A program made the position numbers and the translations under genes. This document shows positions 26,949 through 35,267 of a stretch of 64,000 nucleotides of DNA, in pieces; the stretch's first letter is position 1; each line of letters starts with the position of its first letter. The stretch lies in assembly GCF_008107695.1 (NCBI RefSeq), contig NZ_VIRG01000060.1, positions 302,767 to 366,766 on the forward strand, in the 5' to 3' direction. Under the pieces are notes generated by a model, which worked only from the letters and a program-made list of their open reading frames with translations, ran no database searches and had not been told where the DNA came from. The DNA comes from Stappia sp. BW2. GTDB lineage: Bacteria > Pseudomonadota > Alphaproteobacteria > Rhizobiales > Stappiaceae.

Positions 26949-26984
26949 AGCTTCTTATTATGCCTAATAAGGCATCATGAAGCT
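26949..26984. promoter_or_regulatory. LysR operator region B: 36-bp imperfect dyad
   Basis: AGCTTCTTATTATGCC (26949-26964) and GGCATCATGAAGCT (26971-26984) are inverted copies of one half-site separated by TAATAA. The half-site is the same as in operator A (25639-25662). A nested 8-bp inverted repeat ATAATAAG/CTTATTAT lies at 26943-26961. It sits 84 bases before the LysR B start and probably controls the whole 12-kb operon. Confidence 0.55.
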
Positions 26985-27068
26985 CAAATTATTTGCTTTT
27001 TGGCCTCAGGAATTGATCTATGTCATTTTTGAATTGATTCCGTCGATCAATTCAGAAAATATCAGGTC

Positions 27069-28010
27069 ATGAACAAAAGAGATCTGCAAACCTTTCTGAA
27101 AGTCGCTGAAACCGGAAATGTGACCCAGGCAGCCGAACTGCTGGATCGGTCACAACCATCAGTGACGCGCTGCCTTCAGGACCTTGAAAGCAGCCTCGGC
27201 TTCGCGCTCACCGAAAGAGTGGGGCGCCGCATTTCGCTGACCGCCGAAGGGGTCGCTTTCGAGGAAGAAGCCCGCCGCCTTCTGGCGATGTTTGAAGATC
27301 TGCCGGCTCGTACGCTCGCCCGTGCGAAAGGTTCTGCTTTGCCCATGTCGATTTCGGCAACTTCCGCGTTGGGCACCGGGTTGGTTCCTCACGTTCTTGA
27401 GCGCTGGCCAGAGGCGGATCGCCCAAAAGAAATCCGGCTGATGCAGGCGGCGCCCAACACGGTGGCCCAGGATCTCTTGAGCGGGAATGCACGGATCGGG
27501 TTGTCTTCCTTGCCGCTTGATGTGCCCGGCGTGACGGCCGAGCGCGTCTTTTCTGCGCCACTCGTCGTTGCGCTTCCCGAGTCTCGTGCAGCTGAATTTC
27601 CCGAGAACGTTCCCGTATCCCTGACCCAGGTTGCCACCAACACGGTGGTGACGATGCTGGATCAGACGCGTCTCCAGGGCCGCATTCTGCAGGCTCTCGA
27701 TAAGGCCAGTGTGCATCCTGAACGCGCGATCCGCGTAAATTCCTCCGTTTCGGCTTTGCAGTTCACGCGTCTGACCGGAGCCACGGCTATCGTCGAGCCG
27801 ATTACCGCCCATGGCATGCGGCCGTCGGGCGTCATCCTGCGGTCGCTGGTGGAGCAGATCGATTTCTCGATCGGCTTCTTCGCCGCAGCAGGTCTCGCAG
27901 GGGCGCGCGACACCAAGGAATTCTTCGACCTGTGCGAAGCGACCCTGTTTGATCTCATCCCTCAAGTCCGCCGCATCGACGGCCCACTCCCTTCCAATAC
28001 CAGAGACTGA
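27069..28010 (+). CDS. LysR-family transcriptional regulator B
   Basis: A 313-residue LysR regulator with its helix-turn-helix in GNVTQAAELLDRSQPSVTRC and a C-terminal effector domain. Unlike most LysR genes it is not divergent: it is the first gene of the operon it probably controls, with a 2-base gap to the monooxygenase-like gene. A dyad operator lies just upstream. It shares recognisable segments with LysR A, which is 2.4 kb away. The inducer is presumably the compound taken up by the downstream Dpp-type transporter. Confidence 0.9.
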   Translation: MNKRDLQTFLKVAETGNVTQAAELLDRSQPSVTRCLQDLESSLGFALTERVGRRISLTAEGVAFEEEARRLLAMFEDLPARTLARAKGSALPMSISATSALGTGLVPHVLERWPEADRPKEIRLMQAAPNTVAQDLLSGNARIGLSSLPLDVPGVTAERVFSAPLVVALPESRAAEFPENVPVSLTQVATNTVVTMLDQTRLQGRILQALDKASVHPERAIRVNSSVSALQFTRLTGATAIVEPITAHGMRPSGVILRSLVEQIDFSIGFFAAAGLAGARDTKEFFDLCEATLFDLIPQVRRIDGPLPSNTRD

Positions 28011-28012
28011 AA

Positions 28013-29470
28013 ATGACACATGACCTCGCCGGCATTGCTGGCCTTGAAGCCCGTCTTGCCAAGGATCTGAGCCTCCTTGAAATGCCTTCCAAGTCCTGGG
28101 TTCCGGCTCGGACGAAGGATGGGCAGCGAGTGCGTGACGTGATCTTCGTCGGCGCCGGCATGTGTGGGTTGACGGCGGCCGCACGTCTGATGCTGTCCGG
28201 CGTGGACAACATTGTCCTCTATGACGCAGCTCCGGAAGGTTTTGAAGGTCCCTGGGAAACCTTTGCCCGCATGAACACCCTGCGCTCGCCGAAGACGCTT
28301 GCCGGGCCGGCTCTCGGCCTCCCGGCTTTGACGTTTCGCGCCTGGTTCGAGGCGCAATGGGGCGAGAAGGAATTCGACGCTCTCGGCAAGATCCCGAAGG
28401 GCATGTGGATGGATTACCTGCGCTGGTATCGATCTGCACTGAAGCTGCCGGTCGTCAATGAAACCCGGGTGACCGGTGTCCTGGATGCCGGAGACGATCT
28501 GATTGCCGTGAGCCTCCTGGATGCCGAGGGACCGCGCACCGAGTATTGCCGTCACCTGGTCCTTGCCACGGGCCGTTCGGGGCTCGGCGGCGGCGCTGTC
28601 CCGGGGTTCCTGGAAAAGGTGGATCGCCGGTTCTGGGCGCATAGTGCCGACGAAATCAACTTTGGGTCCCTACAGGGCAAGCGCGTGGCCGTTATCGGTG
28701 CTGGTGCTTCCGCCATGGACAATGCGGCGACGGCCCTGGAAGCAGGGGCTGCAAGCGTTGACATGTTGATCCGTCGCAAGGACTTGCCCCGGGTGAACAA
28801 GATGACCGGGATCAGCAGTCAGGGGGTCGTGCATGGAATGCGCCATCTGCCCGATGCCTGGAAGTATCGCTTCAACGACTACGTCAACGATCAACAGGTA
28901 CCGCCTCCTCACACCTCGACTTTGCGTGTCACGAAACATCCGAATGCGCGCACCTTCCTGGGGTGTCCGGTCGAGGACGTGATCGAGGCTGGCGACCATG
29001 TCATCGTCAAGACGCCCCATGCCGATTTCGAGATGGACTTCGTGATTGCGGCAACCGGATTCCGCAACGATTTCACGGGCCGCCCGGAATTTGCTTCCTT
29101 CTCCGGCCAGATCAAGACCTGGAAGGACGGTGTCTACGAACCGTCGATGGGCTCTGCCAAGCCCTTCATGGTCGATGCGCCCTATCTGGGGGATGCCTAC
29201 GAGTTCCTTGAAAAGGACCCGGGCAGTTGCCCGATGCTGGCGCGTATCCATTGCTTCAATGATGCCGCGATGCTGTCCCACGGGAAGCTTTCCGGCGATA
29301 TCCCGGCCATTTCAGCGGGTGCGGATCGATTGATGCGTGGCATCGTTTCCGAGATCTTCGCGGCTGACGTCGAGATCCATTTTGCGGGTCTGCAGGCCTA
29401 TGACGTTCCCGAGTTGCAGGGGGATGAATGGGTGGATTCCACTCCAAGCCTGATGGAAGCCGTGAAATGA
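28013..29470 (+). CDS. FAD/NAD(P)-binding monooxygenase-like protein (CzcO/FMO type)
   Basis: A 485-residue two-dinucleotide-fold flavoprotein. The FAD motif is GAGMCG at 47-52, the NADPH motif GAGASA at 229-234, and an ATGF segment lies in VIAATGFRNDF near 340-350. This is the layout of class B flavin monooxygenases (FMO, Baeyer-Villiger and N-hydroxylating types, COG2072). The exact FxGxxxHxxx(Y/W) fingerprint is not met: RRFWAHSADEINF is found at its place. It may oxygenate N, S or carbonyl groups, or be a related oxidoreductase. It starts 2 bases after LysR B and overlaps the hydrolase gene by 4 bases. Confidence 0.75.
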   Translation: MTHDLAGIAGLEARLAKDLSLLEMPSKSWVPARTKDGQRVRDVIFVGAGMCGLTAAARLMLSGVDNIVLYDAAPEGFEGPWETFARMNTLRSPKTLAGPALGLPALTFRAWFEAQWGEKEFDALGKIPKGMWMDYLRWYRSALKLPVVNETRVTGVLDAGDDLIAVSLLDAEGPRTEYCRHLVLATGRSGLGGGAVPGFLEKVDRRFWAHSADEINFGSLQGKRVAVIGAGASAMDNAATALEAGAASVDMLIRRKDLPRVNKMTGISSQGVVHGMRHLPDAWKYRFNDYVNDQQVPPPHTSTLRVTKHPNARTFLGCPVEDVIEAGDHVIVKTPHADFEMDFVIAATGFRNDFTGRPEFASFSGQIKTWKDGVYEPSMGSAKPFMVDAPYLGDAYEFLEKDPGSCPMLARIHCFNDAAMLSHGKLSGDIPAISAGADRLMRGIVSEIFAADVEIHFAGLQAYDVPELQGDEWVDSTPSLMEAVK

Positions 29471-30336
29471 CGTCGAAAACTTCCGGGCGTGAAGACTATA
29501 TCACCCTGAACGGATGCCGTTTCCGCTACTGCATGGCCGGTGAGCACCATGAGGAGACCATCATCCTTCTTCACGGTGGACGCGGAGCGGGGGACTATCT
29601 CGGCGAGTGGGCGGCCTATTCCGCCCTTGCCGACAGGTACCGGGTCATTGCCTTTGATCAACGTGGCTGCGGTCTGAGCGAAATCGCCTACCCCATGAAC
29701 TTCCGTCAGTACGCAGATGATGTGGAAGCCTTCCGCCGTCATTTCTGTGGCGACGACGGTAAAATCATCCTGCAGGGCGGCAGCTTTGGAGGGATGATTG
29801 CCCTGACCTACGCCGTTCACTATCAGCACCATCTCAGCAGGCTGATCCTGCGCGGCACCGCTCCAAGCCACCATCACGAAGCAGAGGCCATCGAGACCTT
29901 CAAGGCACGGATCGACAAGGTGCCGTCCGCGTCTGCGGAAATGATCGACAAGCTGTTCGGCACCACCATTCAGGACGACACCGAATTCCGTTTGATCTGG
30001 TTTGCCCTGCAGCCGCTCTACTACGAGGTTTTCGACCCCAACAGCGCGTTGGAGCGTACTCGGACCATGCATCTGCACGCCGAGACCCACAACGAGATGT
30101 TCCGGGAAAAGGAATATGACCTGCGTGAGCAGCTCAAGGACATGACCGTCCCCACCCTCGCCTTCTGCGGTGAGAAGGACTGGATCTGTCCGCCGAGCCA
30201 GACCGGGTTGATTGCCGAACTCTGCCCGAATGCCGAACGCTGGCTCGTGCCGGGCGCCAATCATTCCTGCCACCTCGAGAAGAACGATGAGGTCCTGACG
30301 CGGATCCGTACATTCCTGGAGGGCGGTAGCACATGA
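29467..30336 (+). CDS. alpha/beta hydrolase (proline iminopeptidase-like)
   Basis: A 289-residue cytoplasmic alpha/beta hydrolase. The oxyanion motif is LLHGGRG (34-40), DQRGCGLS follows at 64-71, the nucleophile Ser106 is in GGSFGG, and the acid and base are in FCGEKDW and GANHSCHLEK near the C terminus. The closest style is the S33 prolyl aminopeptidase group, which also includes amide and lactone hydrolases. The start at 29467 overlaps the previous stop (ATGA), and its own end overlaps the permease gene by 4 bases. In the operon it may cleave the oxygenated product or release an amino acid from an imported compound. Confidence 0.82.
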   Translation: MTSKTSGREDYITLNGCRFRYCMAGEHHEETIILLHGGRGAGDYLGEWAAYSALADRYRVIAFDQRGCGLSEIAYPMNFRQYADDVEAFRRHFCGDDGKIILQGGSFGGMIALTYAVHYQHHLSRLILRGTAPSHHHEAEAIETFKARIDKVPSASAEMIDKLFGTTIQDDTEFRLIWFALQPLYYEVFDPNSALERTRTMHLHAETHNEMFREKEYDLREQLKDMTVPTLAFCGEKDWICPPSQTGLIAELCPNAERWLVPGANHSCHLEKNDEVLTRIRTFLEGGST

Positions 30337-31253
30337 CCGGATTCATTCTCCGAAGACTGGCTGAATCCCTGTTGGCCGTCTGGGGTGTCGTGACGATTGT
30401 TTTCTTCGTCACCCGCGTCCTCGGCGATCCGGCAGCCCTGCTGCTGCCCATCGGCGCGTCCGAAGCCGACATTCAGGCCCTTCGTGTACAGCTCGGGCTG
30501 GATCAGTCCCTGATAGCGCAATATGGCCATTTCCTTGTGAATGTGGTCCAGGGCGACTTCGGCACCTCTTTCCAGCATGGCCGTGGCGCAATGCAGGTGG
30601 TTCTGGAGCGGCTGCCGGCGACCGCGGAACTGGCGATCAGTGCCATTGTCATCGGACTTCTCATCGGTGCCGTCGCCGGGTCCATCGCGGCCCTGAAGCG
30701 CGGCAAGGCGATTGAGCTTGTCGTAATGGCCGTGGCGCTGTTGGGACAGGCTACCCCGGTCTTCTGGCTGGGGATCATGCTGATCCTCTTCTTTGCCGTG
30801 AACCTCGGCTGGTTGCCGACCGGAGGGTATGGAACGCTTGCCCATCTGGTCTTGCCGGCCTTCACTCTGGCGGTCTTCGTTTCCGCTTCGATCGCCCGCT
30901 TGCTGCGATCCTCAATGCTGGAAATCCTGAAGGAAGATTATATTCGCACGGCCAAGGCCAAGGGTTTGCTGCGGCACACAGTGTTCTTCTGGCACGTGGC
31001 GCGCAACGCCCTCATCCCCGTCGTGACCATGACCGCCATTTTGACCGGTGAACTTCTGGGCGGTTCGGTGGTGACGGAAACCGTCTTTTCCTGGCCGGGC
31101 ATCGGGCGGCTGATCATTCAGGCCATCGAGGCCAAGGACTTCCCGGTCATTCAGGCCGGTATCACGCTCATCGCCACGATCTTCGTTCTCATCAACTTCC
31201 TCGTCGACCTGCTCTATGGCGTGCTCGACCCGCGTATTCGCGCCAATCGCTGA
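30333..31253 (+). CDS. Dpp/Opp-type ABC importer permease 1 (DppB-like)
   Basis: A 306-residue membrane protein with six helices, starting FILRRLAESLLAVWGVVTIVFF, the usual DppB N terminus. The EAA loop is DYIRTAKAKGLLRHTVFFWHVARNALIPVV, here in the second half. It is translationally coupled to the hydrolase gene and followed 11 bases later by the second permease. It forms the peptide/nickel-type (PepT) channel with the next gene product. Confidence 0.92.
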   Translation: MTGFILRRLAESLLAVWGVVTIVFFVTRVLGDPAALLLPIGASEADIQALRVQLGLDQSLIAQYGHFLVNVVQGDFGTSFQHGRGAMQVVLERLPATAELAISAIVIGLLIGAVAGSIAALKRGKAIELVVMAVALLGQATPVFWLGIMLILFFAVNLGWLPTGGYGTLAHLVLPAFTLAVFVSASIARLLRSSMLEILKEDYIRTAKAKGLLRHTVFFWHVARNALIPVVTMTAILTGELLGGSVVTETVFSWPGIGRLIIQAIEAKDFPVIQAGITLIATIFVLINFLVDLLYGVLDPRIRANR

Positions 31254-31264
31254 GGAGCCGGACC

Positions 31265-32122
31265 ATGAAACATTTCTTCAAGGATCTCACGAGTTCGAAG
31301 GCGGGTCTGTTTGGCGCGGTGCTGCTGGTGATCATCGTTGCCCTGGCCCTGTTGGCGCCAATGCTGCACCTGCCGGACCCGACCCGTGGTGACCTGCGCG
31401 CGCGGCTCGCCGGCCCGACCTGGGATGGTCTCTTCAGCCCTGGAGCCCACCCGCTGGGAACAGACGAGGTGGGACGCGACATTCTCTCGCGCCTGATCTT
31501 CGGCTCCCGCATGACACTGATGGTTGCCTGCACCGCAGTGGTGCTTGGAGGCATCGTCGGAACAATCCTGGGTATTCTTGCCGGTTACAAGGGAGGCTTC
31601 GTCGACAAGTTGTTGATGCGATTGGTCGACATTCAGCTGGCCATTCCCCTGATGCTTCTTGCGCTTCTGATTGTCGCGGCCCTCGGCCCTTCAATCCAGA
31701 ATGTGGTGCTGGTGCTGGCTCTGACCTCCTGGATCCGATATGCGCGCATCATTCGTGCCCAGGTCCTCAGCCTCAGGGAGCGTGAGTTTGTGCAATCGGC
31801 CCATGCCATCGGGGCGTCGACCTTGCGGATCATGTTCCTGCACATCCTGCCGAATGTCATGACACCCGCCCTGGTCGTCGGCACGCTGGAACTTGCCCGC
31901 ATCATCATCATGGATGCCGCCCTGTCCTTTCTCGGTCTCGGCGTTCAGCCGCCGACCCCGTCCTGGGGTCGCATGCTGGCGGACGGCCGCGTCTACCTCT
32001 CCTCGGCATGGTGGGCTGTGACTTTCCCCGGTCTCGCCATCGTGCTGACCGTGCTGTCGGTAAACCTCTTCGGTGACTGGCTGCGCGACTATTTCGACCC
32101 CAAAACCCGGAGCGCCAAATGA
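31265..32122 (+). CDS. Dpp/Opp-type ABC importer permease 2 (DppC-like)
   Basis: A 285-residue permease. It carries the family's LGTDEVGRDILSRLIFGSRMTL segment (about 59-80), five to six helices and the EAA loop REFVQSAHAIGASTLRIMFLHILPN. Its stop overlaps the M24 protein start by 4 bases, so a non-transporter gene is inserted in the middle of the transporter set. Pairs with the DppB-like subunit. Confidence 0.92.
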   Translation: MKHFFKDLTSSKAGLFGAVLLVIIVALALLAPMLHLPDPTRGDLRARLAGPTWDGLFSPGAHPLGTDEVGRDILSRLIFGSRMTLMVACTAVVLGGIVGTILGILAGYKGGFVDKLLMRLVDIQLAIPLMLLALLIVAALGPSIQNVVLVLALTSWIRYARIIRAQVLSLREREFVQSAHAIGASTLRIMFLHILPNVMTPALVVGTLELARIIIMDAALSFLGLGVQPPTPSWGRMLADGRVYLSSAWWAVTFPGLAIVLTVLSVNLFGDWLRDYFDPKTRSAK

Positions 32123-33312
32123 GCCTCGAAACCACAGCCCCCCGCCCCCGCATCGCACGCCTCAAGGCCGCGATGGCCGAGAAGGGCATCGATGCGCTGG
32201 TCTCCTTCAAACCCGAGCACACTTTCTATATGTCCGGCTTCAACCCGGTGCTCTACTCGCATCCGGTGGTGATGATCCTGCCGGCGAATGGCGAGCCGAC
32301 CCTGCTGGTTCATGCTCTGCGCGATGCGCACGGCCGGGACGAGGGCTTCGTTGAGGATACGCGTGCGTATGGCGTGTGGTCGACAACGAAGACCATGGGC
32401 CCGACCTGGCCGGAAGCCCTGCAGAAGATCCTCGGTGAGAAGGGGCTGGAAAATGCCACCATCGGGCTGGAAGCAGACAGCACGCCAATCGCGCGCTGGC
32501 AGCAGGTCCAGGGTTTGGTACCGAATGCCAGGTTGCAGGACAGCTCCAAGCTGATCGACCGTTGCCGTCTGGTCAAGGACCCGGACGAGATTGAAATGGC
32601 CCGGGTTGCTGCCGATCTCGCCGACCGCGGCATGGACGCTGCCATTGCAGCACTGGCGGCAGGCGGCACGGAGCGCGACGCCCATACGGCCTCGCAGCTG
32701 GCCATGAACAATCACTGGACAAAGAACCTGCCCGACAGCATCGAAGTCGCGGATTTCGGTGGGCTAGAAGGCGGCATGGTCAACGGCCTTGCCACCTGGG
32801 TTCTTTCCGGTGAGCGCATGTTCCGCAACTGCGACAATTCCATTGCGCGCAAGCCTGAGCAGGGTGAGACATGCGCAATCTTCATCTGGTCCGTCGCCAA
32901 CGGTATTCACGCCGAAAACGAGCGCACTGTCGGCATCGGGGCTTTGCCTGAAAAGCGTCGGCGCGCACTCGAAACCGTCCTCTCGATCCGCGAGCAGATT
33001 GCCCCGGTGATGAAGCCGGGCACGCGCCTTGCCGAACTTTACGAGATCACCAAGGCTGGTCTGGTGAAGGCGGGCTATGACGCCAATATCCCCGGCCGTA
33101 TCGGTCATACGATTGGTATCGGTGCGCATGAGCACTTCTCCATCGATGGCAAGTCCGACGTCATTCTCGAGCCGGGCATTCTTTTCACTCTGGAACCCAA
33201 CTTGCGCGTCCCCGACCAGGGCGTGGCCACTCAGATTTCGGACACGATCCTGATCACCGAAGATGGCCACGAGTTCCTGACGAAATCGCGTGGCGGCTAT
33301 ATCGAGGTCTGA
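32119..33312 (+). CDS. M24-family (creatinase/aminopeptidase P fold) protein with altered metal site
   Basis: A 397-residue protein: N-terminal creatinase domain (about 8-150) and C-terminal pita-bread domain (about 160-390). In Xaa-Pro peptidases five residues bind two metals (Asp, Asp, His, Glu, Glu). Aligning by motif, here they are Phe255, Glu266 (in GIHAENERTV), His330 (in GRIGHTIGIG), Glu359 (in LEPN) and Ser374 (in TQISDT). At least two ligands are gone and one is changed, as in metal-free creatinase, so a C-N hydrolase other than a peptidase is likely. It lies between permease and ATPase genes, overlapping the former and 1 base from the latter, so it must act on the imported compound. 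Confidence 0.8.
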   Translation: MSLETTAPRPRIARLKAAMAEKGIDALVSFKPEHTFYMSGFNPVLYSHPVVMILPANGEPTLLVHALRDAHGRDEGFVEDTRAYGVWSTTKTMGPTWPEALQKILGEKGLENATIGLEADSTPIARWQQVQGLVPNARLQDSSKLIDRCRLVKDPDEIEMARVAADLADRGMDAAIAALAAGGTERDAHTASQLAMNNHWTKNLPDSIEVADFGGLEGGMVNGLATWVLSGERMFRNCDNSIARKPEQGETCAIFIWSVANGIHAENERTVGIGALPEKRRRALETVLSIREQIAPVMKPGTRLAELYEITKAGLVKAGYDANIPGRIGHTIGIGAHEHFSIDGKSDVILEPGILFTLEPNLRVPDQGVATQISDTILITEDGHEFLTKSRGGYIEV

Positions 33313-33313
33313 C

Positions 33314-34321
33314 GTGGCTCTGCTTGAGATCAAGAACCTGACGATCGAGTTCGACACCCCAGGCGGTGTCGTCCATGCCGTCAACGACCTCAGCTACTCC
33401 ATCGAAGCTGGCGAAACCCTTGGGATTGTCGGTGAAAGCGGATCGGGCAAGTCTGTCCACATCCTTGGGATGCTGGGCCTCCTGCCCTGCCCTCCGGGAC
33501 GGATCGTCTCCGGTGAAGCCTGGTTCGATGGCAACAATCTGATGGCTCTTTCCGACCGCGAGCTGCGTGAGATCCGTGGCGGCCAGATCGGCATGGTCTT
33601 TCAAGATCCGATGTCTTCGCTCAATCCGGTGCTGACTGTCGGACGGCAGCTGAAGGAAGTTCTTCAGCGGCACACGACCCTCAAGGGCGACGCGCTGAAA
33701 GCGCGAATGGTGGAGCTGCTCGACATCGTCGGCATTCCCCATCCGGAAGCCCGTCTTTCGCAATACCCACACGAGTTTTCCGGCGGAATGCGCCAGCGTG
33801 TTATGATCGCCATCGGCATGTCCTGCAATCCGCGCCTCCTGATCGCCGACGAGGCAACCACGGCGTTGGACGTGACCGTTCAGGCACAGATCCTCGATCT
33901 GGTGCGCAAGTTGAAGGAAGACTTTGGCACGACGGTTATCTGGATCACCCACGACATGGGTGTGGTGGCGGAGCTCGCCGACACGATCCAGGTCATGTAC
34001 GGCGGCCGGATCATGGAACGTGGACCGGTGCGTCCGGTGTTCCACGATCCACGATCGGCCTACACCTGGGGGCTGTTGAATTCCCTGCCCGACGAGGGCG
34101 CGCGAACACAGCGCCGCCTTTACCAGATCCCCGGCAGCCCGCCCGACATGGCCAATCCGCCGGCCGGCGATCCCTTTGCCCCGCGCAATCCTTTCGCAAC
34201 AGAACGATGCCACCGGGAGGTTCCCGTCTTGCGTGATGTCGGTGACGTGCCGGGCCACAAGGTCGCCGCCTGGTACGACCTGCCAGCCTTGCTGGCGGCC
34301 GAGAAGGAGAAGACGCGATGA
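33314..34321 (+). CDS. Dpp/Opp-type ABC importer ATPase 1 (DppD-like)
   Basis: A 335-residue ATPase. Walker A is GESGSGKS near 40-47, the signature FSGGMRQRVMIAIGM, and Walker B LLIADEATTALD. The C-terminal oligopeptide extension contains the iron-sulfur-type cysteine region in reduced form (TERCHREVPVL). The start is GTG at 33314, preceded by GAGGT, one base after the M24 stop. It overlaps the second ATPase gene by 4 bases. Confidence 0.92.
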   Translation: MALLEIKNLTIEFDTPGGVVHAVNDLSYSIEAGETLGIVGESGSGKSVHILGMLGLLPCPPGRIVSGEAWFDGNNLMALSDRELREIRGGQIGMVFQDPMSSLNPVLTVGRQLKEVLQRHTTLKGDALKARMVELLDIVGIPHPEARLSQYPHEFSGGMRQRVMIAIGMSCNPRLLIADEATTALDVTVQAQILDLVRKLKEDFGTTVIWITHDMGVVAELADTIQVMYGGRIMERGPVRPVFHDPRSAYTWGLLNSLPDEGARTQRRLYQIPGSPPDMANPPAGDPFAPRNPFATERCHREVPVLRDVGDVPGHKVAAWYDLPALLAAEKEKTR

Positions 34322-35229
34322 ATAGCCTTCCCGTTCTGGAAGTCAACGGCCTGATGCGCAGCTACGGCGGCGGCAAGTCGCTGTTCGGTAAGCGGAAACC
34401 GGTGATTCATGCCATCAACGACGTCTCCTTCAAGATTGGCGAGGGCGAAACTCTCGGTCTTGTCGGCGAATCCGGTTCCGGGAAATCGACGACGGGGCGA
34501 GCGGTCCTGCACCTGGAAACGCCGGATGCAGGCTCGGTGCGGTTTCGCGGGAATGAGCTGACGCTTCTGGGACCCCAGGGGTTGAAGCCATATCGCCGTC
34601 AGATGCAGATGATCTTCCAGGATCCCTATTCCGCGCTCAATCCGCGTATGAAGGTCGGACGCTTTGTTGCAGAGCCGCTGGTGGTGCACGGCGTTGAAAA
34701 GGGGTCTGCCCTTCGGGATCGGGTTGCGGAACTCTTCAAGCGCGTCGGTCTCGATCCAAGCTTCATGTCGCGCTATCCGCATGAGTTCTCCGGCGGCCAG
34801 CGGCAGCGGATCAATATTGCCCGTGCCATTTCGCTAAACCCCGCTTTTATCGTCGCGGATGAGCCGATCACAGCGCTTGACGTGTCGATCCAGGCGCAGA
34901 TCGTCAACCTGTTTCAGGATCTTCAGGACGAATTGGGACTGGCCTATCTGTTCATCGCCCATGACCTGTCGATGGTTCGATATCTCTGCCAGCGCGTGGC
35001 CGTGATGCTTCGCGGCCGGATTGTCGAGGTTGCCCCGACTGAGCAGATTTTCTCCGATCCGCGCCACCCCTATACCCGCTCGCTACTTGCCGCGATCCCG
35101 ATCCCCGATCCTGACCGACGGCGCCCGGACCGCACCCCTTTTGACGTTGCCGCGAACATTCCGGCACGTGAAGCGCAGATGGTCGAAGTTGCGCCCGGCC
35201 ACTTCGTCCTCGATCAAACCACACAATAA
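34318..35229 (+). CDS. Dpp/Opp-type ABC importer ATPase 2 (DppF-like)
   Basis: A 303-residue ATPase partner. Walker A is GESGSGKST near 54-62, the Q-loop MIFQDPYSALNPRM, signature FSGGQRQRINIARA and Walker B FIVADEPITALD. It is coupled to the first ATPase gene (4-base overlap) and followed 38 bases later by the binding-protein gene. The pair is the heterodimeric motor of the PepT-type importer. Confidence 0.92.
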   Translation: MNSLPVLEVNGLMRSYGGGKSLFGKRKPVIHAINDVSFKIGEGETLGLVGESGSGKSTTGRAVLHLETPDAGSVRFRGNELTLLGPQGLKPYRRQMQMIFQDPYSALNPRMKVGRFVAEPLVVHGVEKGSALRDRVAELFKRVGLDPSFMSRYPHEFSGGQRQRINIARAISLNPAFIVADEPITALDVSIQAQIVNLFQDLQDELGLAYLFIAHDLSMVRYLCQRVAVMLRGRIVEVAPTEQIFSDPRHPYTRSLLAAIPIPDPDRRRPDRTPFDVAANIPAREAQMVEVAPGHFVLDQTTQ

Positions 35230-35267
35230 GAGCCAAAAGGCCCCAACCTTCAGAAGATAGGGAAACA

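Noticed and set aside
26943..26974. Reading the AT-rich dyad before LysR B as a terminator
   Set aside because: A strong terminator for the CMD gene already lies at 26801-26850, and the AT-rich dyad matches the operator-like site at 25639-25662.
32119..33312. DMSP lyase DddP
   Set aside because: DddP belongs to the M24 fold and occurs in marine alphaproteobacteria, but it is iron-dependent with metal ligands, whereas here several ligands are lost. The context is a peptide-type importer.
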